Positions 35,830 to 46,110 of a stretch of DNA of 64,000 nucleotides are shown here, in pieces. The notes beneath the pieces were generated by a model. That model worked only from the letters and a program-made list of their open reading frames with translations, searched no databases and was not told where the DNA came from. The stretch lies in the NCBI GenBank assembly GCA_019054805.1, contig JAHQIY010000001.1, positions 3,734,501 to 3,798,500 on the forward strand. Direction: 5' to 3'. How positions within the stretch are numbered: position 1 is the stretch's first letter; every line of letters starts with the position of its first letter. Source of the stretch: Brachionus manjavacas (lineage: Eukaryota; Rotifera; Eurotatoria; Ploima; Brachionidae). A program made the translations under genes and the position numbers.

Positions 35830-36111
35830 AAATCAGATCATAAAGTATTTTTTATATAACTTTTGGATGGTATTTGATTAAATCTCTTTGCAAAATGCTA
35901 ACTAATGCAAAAAATATGCCAAATATTAGATAAGGGTCTGCAAAAATTCTGCAATTTTGCAGAAAAATTAAACTGCGCAATTTAATTTCAGAGTTTTTGC
36001 AGAGCCTTATCTAATATTTGGCATGTTTTTTGCATTAGTTAACATTTTGCAGAAAGATTTAATCAAATACCATCCAAAAGTTATATAAAAAATACTTTAT
36101 GATCTGATTTT
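35830..36111. mobile_element. fold-back MITE with near-perfect 125-bp arms
   Basis: The left arm from AAATCAGATCATAAAGTATT is repeated inverted, ending CTTTATGATCTGATTT. The arms match almost base for base through GATGGTATTTGATTAAATC and TGCCAAATATTAGATAAG, leaving a loop of about 30-40 bp near 35960. No target duplication is obvious. The family is unassigned. Such near-identical arms imply recent insertion or ongoing arm conversion. Confidence 0.85.
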
Positions 36112-36783
36112 TTTGATTCTAAACTTCCAGATGCCAGAAAAAAGGTCATATTTTTCTAAAAAATTGTTGTTTTCATTAAAGTCGTTTGATTCAAATTTTA
36201 AATTTAATTTAAGAGTTTTGTTATAGATAAATAATAACTCTTAGCTTATTTTAAAATTGCTTCCTTAGAAAAATAACATAAAAGAGAAGAGCAATAGTCA
36301 AAACAAGGGAGAATAAAGGTCTTAGAAAATTGGATTTTTGCAGAGGCTGCAAGATAGATAGAAAATTTTTTTGATAGAAAATAGTCTCCTATCAACTTTT
36401 AACAATCAACTACATATACTGTGTCCGCATTTAATAATAATTAATTTTGTAATAGAGAGAAAAAAACAAACTATTTCAAGCCTCCATCTAGCAACTCAAA
36501 TTGCACAATGCCCATATGCAATAGCTCTCCAATTTTACCACAAATCCAAGTCAAAATGTTAAGTTAAATATCACCTTGCAAATCAAATATAAAACCTAAT
36601 CTCGCCAGCTATCGACTCTATTTTATTTTTCTAGCTAGAAAAAAGAGCAAAAAAGAAAAAATTCATAAATAAATTTCCATTAAAATTCTCTAGAACCTTT
36701 GATTAAGTTTATTAAAAAAGAAAAAAAAATAAAAAATAAATAAAAGGAGTTAATTAAAGAATAGACAGAGACGCATTTGAAAC
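36112..36783 (+). promoter_or_regulatory. upstream region of RBM25
   Basis: AT-rich DNA with an A-rich run just before the gene. No TATA box is placed. AATAG at about 36762 could be a splice acceptor 20 nt upstream of the ATG, but it lacks a pyrimidine tract. Confidence 0.35.
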
Positions 36784-38850
36784 ATGTCATTCCCACCGCC
36801 ATCCAGGCCGATGATGATGCAGCCGGGCTACGGCTTTCCGCCCATGATCCCGCCGCCAGGCATGATCCCAGTGAGACCGCCTATACTTCCTCCGGGCATG
36901 CCGCCACTAAAAAGCATGGTCGAGAGAGGCCAAGCGACGACGGTGTTTGTGGGAAACATATCGGAGCGGGCGCCGGACGCCATGATGCGCCAAATGCTGC
37001 AGAAGTGCGGCAACGTGCTCAACTGGAAGAGGGCGACGGGCGCAGGCGGCAAGCTGCAAACGTTCGGCTTCTGCGAGTACGACAACCCGGACGCCACGCT
37101 GCGCTGCATCCGCCTGCTCAACGGCTACGAAATAGCCGACAAAAAAATCTCCGTCAAAGTGGACCAGAAGACGCGCGACCTGCTCAGCGAGCACATCAAA
37201 AAGCTGTGCGCCATGGACCCGATGCGGCGGCGGCGCCAGGCGCCCGAAGACGACAACGCCGACATAAATCTCGAGTACGTCGACGAGAACAATCTGAAAG
37301 AGGACCGGGCCGTTCTCAACTCGTTCGAGACCATCATACGAACGTACGCCAAAGAGCTGGCGCCCCCGGAGCAAGAAGCGGCGCCGGCGGACAAGCCGGC
37401 CGCCCCGTCCGCGCCCAAAGTCGACGAGGAAAAGGCCAAGTCGCCGGCCAAGCGCCGCGTTTCTTCGCCGCACCACCAGCGCCACCACGAGCGCTCTCGG
37501 TCGGGCTCGTCGAGCAGACGCGACCTGCTCAAAGAGAACCGGCCCGAGAGCGAGAGCGACGAGCAGAAAGAGAGACGCAGGCTCGAGCGCAAGCTCAGGG
37601 AAAAGGAGATGGCGTATCGGGAGCGGCTGGACGCGTGGGAGCAGCGCGAGCAAAAGAAAAAGTACGAGTATTCGGTGGAGAGGAAAAAGGAGGCGCAGAG
37701 GCAGAAGATGGCGGCCAAGGAGGCCAAAAAGCTGCGCCAATTTTTGCAGGACTATGAGGACAGCAAAGACGACCCGGTCTACTTTAAGGGCGCCGCTTTC
37801 GACAAGAAGGTGAAGGCGCGCGAAAAAGAAATCGACGCTGACAACAAAGACCGTCAGCGCGAAAAAGAGGACTTGGACGAGCTGAGGAGAAAGCTGGCCG
37901 ACAAAGGGGTCAAGGATTTGGACGCAGAGGCCAAGCGCATCCAAAGCGACGAGAGCCATCGGCTGAGAAAGCTGCTCGAGAGCGTGGACGAGTCGGAGGC
38001 GAGCAGCTCCGAAGAGGACGAGCAGCCAAGCGAAGAGGTGGTCAACGGCACAGCCCAGTTGAGCGACTTGAACCCGAACAGAGTAGAACCGGAGCCCACA
38101 CCCCAACAACACCAGCAACAACAACAGCAACAGCTACAATCAGAGGACGAAGAAGAAAAGGCGCAAGAAGAGGCGGCTGCGGTTGCCGATCAAAAAGAAG
38201 AAGACAAAAATATGGTCATGACGCCGGAGCTAGCCGAGCCGAGTCCGCTGGCGGACAGAATGGAAACGCCGGAGACAAGTGTGATCGACTCGCCCATGAA
38301 ACTAGACTCGCCCAGAGAGTCCGACTCGCCCTTGTTCTCCGGCCAGCTCAAGCAGAACATCAACTTGACCACGGCGGTTCGGATAAGAGCGGTGCAGAGG
38401 GAAAAGAGCGCCGTGGTGGTGCAGAAGAATCAGCTGTTTGCCGAGGAAGAAGAGGAGCAGACTGTGGCGGCGAAGAAGGCGCGCATGGTCTTCAACAAGA
38501 GCGTGGAGGAGAAGAGGCGCGCAGTCAAAAAGCTGGTCGAGAGCATTCCGGCTGACCGTGACGAGTTGTTCGGCTTTGCCATTGACTGGAGCCAGCTGGA
38601 CGATGCGCTCATCGAGAAGAGGATCAGGCCGTGGATAAACAAGAAAATAATTGAGTACATTGGCGAGGAGGAGGAGAGCTTGAACGACTACATTTGTGCC
38701 AAGATCAGGGACCATACGGCGCCCGAGCGCCTCCTCGACGATGTAAAGGTCATGCTGGACGAAGAGTCCGAGTTGTTTGTGAAGAAGATGTGGCGACTGC
38801 TCGTGTACGAGACCGAGGCCAAGCGATTGGGAATTCAAAGTAAAATATGA
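36784..38850 (+). CDS. RBM25: RBM25-like splicing factor (RRM + charged region + PWI)
   Basis: A single 688-codon exon. A Pro/Met-rich N-terminus is followed by an RRM (residues about 50-130) with RNP2 TVFVGNI at 53-59 and RNP1 TFGFCEY near 93. A long Arg/Glu/Lys-rich charged and coiled region spans about 215-400, acidic and Gln-rich segments (HQQQQQQQL) lie near 440, and a C-terminal PWI fold covers about 590-688 (DELFGFAIDWSQLDDALI). RBM25 is a nuclear splicing regulator tied to U1 snRNP and apoptotic splice choices; the PWI binds nucleic acid. Human RBM25 is longer (about 840 aa), mainly in the charged region. The gene is intronless and very GC-rich for this genome, which creates long open frames on the other five frames that should be ignored. 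It lies 455 bp upstream of TRAPPC6. Confidence 0.93.
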   Translation: MSFPPPSRPMMMQPGYGFPPMIPPPGMIPVRPPILPPGMPPLKSMVERGQATTVFVGNISERAPDAMMRQMLQKCGNVLNWKRATGAGGKLQTFGFCEYDNPDATLRCIRLLNGYEIADKKISVKVDQKTRDLLSEHIKKLCAMDPMRRRRQAPEDDNADINLEYVDENNLKEDRAVLNSFETIIRTYAKELAPPEQEAAPADKPAAPSAPKVDEEKAKSPAKRRVSSPHHQRHHERSRSGSSSRRDLLKENRPESESDEQKERRRLERKLREKEMAYRERLDAWEQREQKKKYEYSVERKKEAQRQKMAAKEAKKLRQFLQDYEDSKDDPVYFKGAAFDKKVKAREKEIDADNKDRQREKEDLDELRRKLADKGVKDLDAEAKRIQSDESHRLRKLLESVDESEASSSEEDEQPSEEVVNGTAQLSDLNPNRVEPEPTPQQHQQQQQQQLQSEDEEEKAQEEAAAVADQKEEDKNMVMTPELAEPSPLADRMETPETSVIDSPMKLDSPRESDSPLFSGQLKQNINLTTAVRIRAVQREKSAVVVQKNQLFAEEEEEQTVAAKKARMVFNKSVEEKRRAVKKLVESIPADRDELFGFAIDWSQLDDALIEKRIRPWINKKIIEYIGEEEESLNDYICAKIRDHTAPERLLDDVKVMLDEESELFVKKMWRLLVYETEAKRLGIQSKI

Positions 38851-39104
38851 AATTTTAAATTTTAAATTTTAAATTCTAAAGCTTTTTCTTCTTCTTAATT
38901 TTTTTTTTCGACTTCTTGTTATCATCTTGGCACTTGGGCAAAGATATTGGGAAATTGTGTCTTTATTTTTGGTTCTAAGAGTGTAAATGTCACATTTTAT
39001 CTATGGGTAAATCTTACAATTTTTTTCATTTTTTCTCTCTCTTTTTTTTTTTTTTTTGTTTTTTGTTTCTGGTCATTTTAACTTTATATAAAACAAAAAC
39101 AAGT

Positions 39105-39279
39105 AATAAAAATTTCAAACAAATATTTTGTGTTTTGTCATTCATTTTTAATTAATTCTCTCAAGAGGATCTCAAGAGTCTTGTGGATGTTGACATTCAC
39201 CAATTGAACTATGTTTTTTGTTGGTATGCTTTTATTTTTTTGCCATATTTTAATCAAGATTTTTGTTTGAATTTTTCAG
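39105..39279 (+). promoter_or_regulatory. RBM25 poly(A) signal and following splice acceptor
   Basis: AATAAA at 39105-39110 (255 nt after the RBM25 stop) is followed about 170 nt later by a strong acceptor, TTGTTTGAATTTTTCAG, ending 39279, which is 27 nt before the TRAPPC6 ATG. This is the spacing expected if TRAPPC6 mRNA is produced from a shared precursor and capped by trans-splicing. A normal 5' UTR intron with an unseen first exon is the alternative. Confidence 0.45.
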
Positions 39280-39305
39280 CATCCAATTGAGCACAGCACA
39301 AAAAA

Positions 39306-42300
39306 ATGGCTCTGGTAGATGACGGTCTGTACGAATACCTGCAAATCGCCATACAAAACTATTTGGCCAGGCATCGCAATTCCGACGAGGATGTTCAGAA
39401 AACCATGGAATCGCTCGGATTCAAAGTTGGCTATCAGCTGATAGAAAGGCATTTTTTAATTTTTTTACTTCCTCTTGTTTAAGCAAAAAAAAAGATGGCC
39501 AGTTGTGGCAGCACCAACTGATCGCGAACTTTAAAATTTATTCTCTCATAGCCTCACACACAAAATGCCAAGTGTAGGAAAATTTTTTAAATTTAAAAAA
39601 AAAAAAAAGCGGTCGTGAATTTTGGAACAGAAAAAATTATAGCAAAGCAAAATGTTTTAAAATTTAAAAAATAAACTGAAAATTTTAAAAATTCAGGCTG
39701 TTTCTATCAATATCCAATATATTCTCTAAATATTAAAATTAATTTTGTTATAGCTTTTGTTTACGTTTAACAAATTTTGTTTAAAAATGTTAAACAGTAA
39801 TTTTTTAAAATAATTGTCAATAATCGAAATAAAACAGAGATCGAATTTAATAAAATATATTTTTCTACACTCTTTGTTCCAAACTTCACCGCCGCAAAAA
39901 AAAATGATGCAAAATTGGCACTTACTAAACGAATAAAATACCTCATATTTTAAGGCTTTTACCAGAAAGGAAATGGGACAATTTTAAAAAAATTCAATTT
40001 TAAGATATTTTCTGAAAAAATATCTTTTTTTGATTTTCTTTGAAAACAGTCAAATTAAAGATAGCGATAAATAAAAATGTTTGCTTGATCATTGAACTTT
40101 ACAAAGCCCTTGAAAACCAAAATTCAGCAAAACCAAGTAAAAATTTTTAGAAAAAAAACTTCCTGAACCTTTTTTAAGTGTCAACATATTAAAAATTTAA
40201 ACATCGCTATAAAGACATTTTAATTTAGAGTTAAAAAACTGGTTTCCTTTTGATTAATAATAAAAAAAATTTATTTTGTTATTTTTCGGTTTCAGATAAA
40301 ATTTCTTTGTCATTTTCATTAACTGAAGGATTATTTTTGTTCATTTGGACAAAAAGAGGGAAGACACATGTTTCCATGTAAATTTATCATTTTAACACAG
40401 AATTAATAAAATAAAATAAATTGTAAAAATTTTGTATCAATTTTCAATTTTTTTTAGATTCCCCCGTATCTTTTTTTAATATAATTATTTTCAGGAACTA
40501 TAAAAAACTAATTAATAAAATTCTTTTTTTTTTCTAAAAGCGACTTTAGTTTTATTTCGCTAAGCTTTTAAATGGAGTTTTTCGTTACCATTCGGTAATT
40601 ATTATATTTTTCAGAGCAAAATTAAGATTAAAACCGTGAGACGTCTTCGGCTTGTCGGAATTTTAAAAACATAGTTTAAAAATTTTTGTTTTTTTTTTAA
40701 ATTTAATGTATTTATAGAATTTTTTTAAAATTTGATTATTTAAATATAGAAAAGTAAAGTTTTAAATTAATCATGTTAATAATAAACTCTTAAATAAATG
40801 AGAAAAAAGATTTAACGATACCAGTGTTTATTAAAAGTCATTTAGTCAAGTCAAAATTCTTTTGTTAAATTAAAGAGTTTTAAAATAAAATGTGAAGTAA
40901 AATTAAGATTAAAAGTTGTCATCATATATTAAAATAAAATATAGCATCTAATAAGAACAACAGACATATGTATTATCTTGTTAAAAATTAGAGAACGGTT
41001 GTCATTTGAAAGTAAAGGTGTTCCAAATGGCCTCTTTTCATTATTATTAAACCAAGGAATAACTAGATTTTTTAATAATTAAAATCTTTTAAATGAACAA
41101 AATTTGGTTAAATTCTCTAAATAAAATCTTATCTTTCTTCTTGTAAAATTTCGAGCATTCTTTTTCGAACACCAATTTTCTGAAAAATGCTACTTTGGAG
41201 GCTTTTATCTTTGAGTTGAATTATTCTCAGCTTCAAATATACTAGTCAACATTTTAAACTAAAATCAAATGACTTATCTTAGAAAGGAATTTTTAAATGA
41301 CTGTTTTCATAAATTTTTTTGAGCAATAGTCTTCCAGTTTCAGGTTTTCATAATTAGAAATTTTGATGTTAATGTCTTAATTTATAATTTTTTTGGTAAA
41401 TTTTTTTTAAGGAATATTTTTAAAATTAGTGGTATTTTATTTAATTTATATGAAATCGATTTTAATCTGTCCATTTATGGTTTTAGTTTGCTTCAAAAAA
41501 AGATTTTGAGAAAAAAGCTGAAGTTGTGACATGGATTGGAGATATAGCAATAAAATATAGTTATAACATTAAAATCATCATAATGACTCGTTTACTTAAA
41601 TAAATTCACTTTTTATTTATTTATTTAATTTAAGTAGGCAACAAAGGCGATTTGTACAAGAATAAGATAATAAAAACAAAAATTAAAAATTTATTATCAA
41701 TTTTATTTTAACATAAAATTTAAAAAACAATCTACATGCTTATCGATTAAATCTCTTTTTTAAATAAGTTGGTTTAATTAAAATAAAAGACAAATGACAA
41801 GTTTTTTTCTATGTTTTTAAATAACCAAGAAAATTCTTGATGATTGTTTTATAAATTAACTTAATAATGTCGTACATTCTTGAATAGGACTCAATAAGCT
41901 AATTCAAAATTGGACCGAAATAATAATAGCGTAAAAGCAACACCGAAATTTCATATTTTCCTAAATAAAATTATAAATTAATAAATTGAAGAATCAATTT
42001 AGAAATCAAAGATACCGTATTCTTTCGTTCGATTATGCTGCGGCACAGACCAAGACACACTTCATTGACCAAAGTAAATTTCGCCCATGATAAAACAATT
42101 TTGATTTAGAACGCATGGTCTAATAGTATTATCACGGGTTTAGGGCCTCATCAAACCCTTAAATTCTTAAGGACTAGAGTTAAAGACAAAAAATAAAAAA
42201 AATAGTAATAATAAAAAATTAATTTTTTTAATATTTTATTTTCTTAATTCTTAGTGCTGCACCAAATGCAAAATAAAAAAAACTCTTTTTGTTTTTGTCT

Positions 42301-43245
42301 TGAACCATGCGTTCTTAATCAAAAATGTTTTAGAATGGGCGAGATTTACTCTAGTGCATGGTCCAAAAGCGTGACTTAATTTGTGGTGTAGGATAATCGA
42401 ACGAGGGAATACGGTATTCTAAAGTTAGTTTTTATTAAATTTTATTAGAGCTTAAACTTGGTAGATGAAATAAGAAATTTTTGTTTAATTTTTAGATTAA
42501 AACCAGCATTAAAGCATAAGAAAATGTGATTACATGGTTTCAATATGATTGAAGTCATATTGACCAAACCAATTTATTATTGAGTTTTTTTTTTTTTTAA
42601 ATTACTGATCAATTTATTATTACTAAATATATTCAAAATTAAAAAAATTTCTTATTTAACTTAAATAAACATACATGTTTTAAATAGGAAAGGCTTTTAA
42701 AAAAATAAATCAATTATTACAGTACACTTTTATTGTTTCTATTAGTTTGGTGCTTTCACAGTAAAAAAGTATTTAGAAATAATCAATAATTATTTTTTTA
42801 TAGAATGGTTACGGAAACTAATAGATTTACGGATGAGATTGGCATAATGAAATACGTATGCAAAGAATTTTGGACTAGTCTATTTTCGAAGCAAATAGAC
42901 AATTTGAGAACAAATAATTCAGTAATCAAAAATTTTTTAAATTAATTAAAAATTTAGTTTGATTATTTAGGGGATTTTTGTTCTTCAAGACAATAATTTC
43001 AAAATTCTTAGTCAAATTTCCGATGATCCCAATTCACCTACAACTCTATATGTAAGTATATTTTTTATTTAAAATTGATTTTAATATCAAATTCTGAAAA
43101 GTATGTCTCCTTCATTTGTGGTATGCTTAAAGGAGTAGTGTCCAATTTGGGGTATCCAAATACGGTTACTTTTGACATAAAGTCAACGCCTTGCTGTAAA
43201 TTTCAGATCAACATGAGTTCAGCTCTAGTCAAAGGCAGCAAATAA
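39306..43245 (+). CDS. TRAPPC6: TRAPP complex subunit TRAPPC6 (Trs33)
   Basis: Four exons (39306-39448, 42804-42921, 42971-43051, 43102-43245) join to 161 residues, the usual length of TRAPPC6A/B. Recognisable blocks are SLGFKVGYQLIER (exon 1), GIMKYVCKEFWTSLFSKQID with NLRTNN (exon 2), GIFVLQDNNFKIL (exon 3) and FICGMLKGVVSNLGYPNTV (exon 4). The protein is a core Bet3-like subunit of the TRAPP tethering complexes that act at ER-Golgi and Golgi and activate RAB1, whose gene lies at 59.3 kb. Intron 1 is 3.36 kb, by far the longest confirmed here apart from the CCDC61 one, and begins with GC rather than GT (AAAG|GCATTT). It contains a 400-bp MITE. Confidence 0.92.
39449..42014 (+). other. first part of TRAPPC6 intron 1
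   Basis: AT-rich intronic DNA. I see no nested gene. A 3' pre-MITE stretch has no recognisable repeats. Confidence 0.5.
42015..42414. mobile_element. MITE with about 110-bp TIRs and TA duplication
   Basis: The left end CCGTATTCTTTCGTTCGATT and the right end, inverted, CCGTATTCCCTCGTTCGATT match on through GAACGCATGGT about 110 bp in. TA flanks both sides (42013-42014, 42415-42416). The centre is AT-rich with no coding. It lies in intron 1 of TRAPPC6. Consistent with a Tc1/mariner-class non-autonomous element. Confidence 0.85.
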
Positions 43246-43665
43246 TTGAATTTTTTTCCATTCAATCTTTTTTATTCATTTTTTAACGAATAAATTATTT
43301 AAATAGACAAATTTGTGTTTTATTTAAATGTAATCGATAACAAATTTTAAACTACATAATATGAAATTTTATCTTCAAAATTTAAAAAGCATTTTTAAAA
43401 TTTCTTTTATTAAAGTTGTAATTATACCAAATGATTCTATATCGCGTTTGGCTAATAATAATAATTTAACTTTTAATTTATATGGTTTAATTTTTTGTGT
43501 GTTGAATTACAAAATGTATCTAATGTTGAAATAACATTGAAAAAGTGCGATGTTTCAAATAATTGCTCTGTTTTCCATTTTTCATAAAGTATTTATTAAA
43601 ATTCACCAAACGAAAGTAAATTATCACTAAATTCAAAATTTTATGAGAAGAAAACAGAGTTTTTC

Positions 43666-43847
43666 GTGTCTAGTCGATTAAGCCAACTATGGTTCACTTG
43701 TTATTGGAACAATTCTTGTTCCCAGGTTTTATGACCCTAACCCTAATTCTATTTTGAACAAAAAATTGGATGAATTGTTCACAAAACCTGAGAACAAGAA
43801 TTTATCGGATAATAAGTAAACTTTGGTTCACCTAACTGACTAGACCC
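43666..43847. mobile_element. hAT-type MITE with 8-bp target duplication
   Basis: The 182-bp element is bounded by AGTTTTTC on both sides (43658-43665 and 43848-43855). Ends GTGTCTAGTCGATTAAG and, inverted, GGGTCTAGTCAGTTAG continue into about 70 bp of imperfect inverted repeat that includes TTCTTGTTC and CAGGTTTT. An 8-bp duplication with short ends is the signature of the hAT superfamily. There is no coding capacity. Confidence 0.8.
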
Positions 43848-43964
43848 AGTTTTTCAACGATTGAATATAAACTTTAATCTGAATGAATTATTTATCTTTT
43901 TTTTTCTTTTTAATCATTTTTTCTTTATATTATATTATTTATCTTTATTTTTAGTTTTTTCATG

Positions 43965-44012
43965 TGTTTTTATTATGAAGGAGCATTTGCTCTGCAAAAA
44001 ATAAATAAATGA
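43965..44012 (+). mobile_element. LINE 3' tail fragment
   Basis: TGAAGGAGCATTTGCTCTGC followed by AAAAAATAAATAAATGA. The GAGC-ATTT-GCTC hairpin (43981-43992) and AAAT-type tail match the 3' end of the LINE at 16.5 kb. Extreme 5' truncation leaves only the end. Confidence 0.5.
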
Positions 44013-44892
44013 ATTGTTCATAAGTTAAAAAAGAATTTTAAATATGATCCGAATACTTTTCTAAATATAGCCTTTCTGATTTGATTTTTTTTAATTTATT
44101 TGAGTGTAATTATTAAAAAAAACTTAAAACCAAGTTTGTATAATATTTTATTTTTTTTGTCCATCATTTAATAATATTTTGAATTCAAAAATAAAAAAAT
44201 TTCCATAACGATTTTGAATTAAATCATTAACAATAAAAATAAATATAAGTTTTAAAACGAAATTTAAAATACTAACAATCTAAGCTATGTTATTCTTTAC
44301 TAATTATCAAATAGAAAATTCGGTAAATATAAACTCGCAGAACCAGAATAATTTGACAAATTGAAGATTAAATTTTCTTGACCATGCTCGAATATTAACT
44401 TAAGAAAATGGTTTTTCGATATTTGCTTTATTAAAAAATTCAGTTTTAAATTAAATGTCTACTTTGAAAAGATGCTTCTACAATTAAATTTAAAACCAAA
44501 TTACTTGAATACCTTCTTTTGATGATTATTTTTGAGCGTGATCATCTAAATTTGATCATTAATTTCAATTTGAAATGATAGAGTAAAATTCAACTTAAGA
44601 AAGAATTGTGAAACTTTTTTTAACAAAATTTTAAAATCTTATCAAGTAGAAGAAATAATAGAACAACAAATAACACTTTTGATTTATCCTAAAACGAATG
44701 TAAACATAATCTCTCCGTGGAAACCGCGCATTAGGTAAAATACCTTTAAACATGAGCAAATATAATGACTTTCACAATTTTTCCAGGCATGTGATATTAA
44801 TTAAAACTTTAAATTCTTATCTAAAATAATTCAAAGATCATTTTAGACTTTTAAAATTTGAGATATTTTTTCTAATAATAAAATTCAAAAGG

Positions 44893-45288
44893 CAGTGGTT
44901 CAAAATTCAAAAACAGCTTTGGATTTGGATTTTTTAAAAAAAAATTAATTTACCAAATTTTACCAATTTTTCCCAAAAATTATGTAATTTTGCGTAAAAT
45001 TAAGTAAGAATCGGTTAGGAATGTTGAAATTTTAAAAATTTTTCACAATAAAATGAATTAAACTTTTTGGAAAAGAAGCTAATTTTAAAATTTTTTTGGC
45101 CGTAAGCATTTGGGAACGATTTTACCAAAATTTTCTCATTTTAATGTAAGCTTACGTAATTTTACGTAAAAGCACATATCCTTGCCAGCTAATATTTGCG
45201 TAAGATTACGTAAGCTGACCGAATTTATAGAAAAAATTTCTTAAAAAAACGTAATTTTACCAATGCTGGGCTTTTTGCAGAACCACTG
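44893..45288. mobile_element. MITE with CAGTGGTTC ends and TTACGTAA words
   Basis: CAGTGGTTC at 44893 is inverted as GAACCACTG at 45280-45288. Inside, TTACGTAA, TTTTACC and GGTAAA-like words occur in both orientations, as in the long-armed MITE at 18 kb. Right flank is TA; the left flank has lost it. Likely the same broad Tc1/mariner/pogo group. Confidence 0.6.
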
Positions 45289-46110
45289 TATTCGAAAATA
45301 TAGGAAAATAATTTATTTTTGTTAATTACACTCAGTACCTATTCGAATAAAAATGATAAACCAATGTAAATAATAAAAAGCATTTTAAATATTTATAACT
45401 TAATCATAATTTTTGGATATTTAAAACAAAGTTCAAAAATTAGACTTTTTGAAAAATAAAATAAAAATAAAATTTGCTAATTAGAATAATTGCAATGAAA
45501 AAAAATGAATGTCAAATTCATCCATTCAAAATTTTAAATTAAAAAAAGGATAAAAGGAGAAAATAATGAAAAACTTGATCATTGTAAATACTTCAATTGA
45601 GACTTTTTCTTGGAGGACTTTTAGAAAATTTGGAAACGTTCATAAAAAAGAAAAATACTTCTGAAGATATTCAAATTGTAGAAAAATTTTGCATTAAAAA
45701 TAGATTATCTTAGAGGACTAATTTAATCAATAACAAAAAAAGAAAAATGTAAGGTGCAATTAACATTAATTAACAATTTTTAATTATTTTTAATACTAAT
45801 TGTTAATACTAAAGGAGCTAAATTTCTAAATTGATTTAAAAATAAGAATGTCTAAATCTATTTCTTAGTCATGATACACTTTTTGTTATATAATTAATTG
45901 ATAATTTCTTTCTCTGTCTTTACTTAAAGCAGTTAGATAGAGCCTTTTCTTTTTGATTTTAAATTAATTGTTTTTCATTTTCACGATTTGATAGTAAATT
46001 CAAATTATTAACAAAAATCATTTAGCTCATGATTTTTATTTAGGTAATTATTTGATAATACTTAAAAAAAGAATAAACTAAAATAATTTTATATAAAAAT
46101 ATAAATTTTG

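Larger units (their letters stand above)
43246..46110. other. intergenic region with several small elements
   Basis: Between the TRAPPC6 and CGRRF1 3' ends. Contains the hAT-type MITE, a LINE tail and the CAGTGG MITE listed separately; the rest is AT-rich with no gene seen. Confidence 0.5.

Noticed and set aside
36777-38838. Several long open frames on other frames and the minus strand across RBM25, up to 407 codons
   Set aside because: They result from the high GC content of the RBM25 exon; the +1 frame has RRM and PWI domains.
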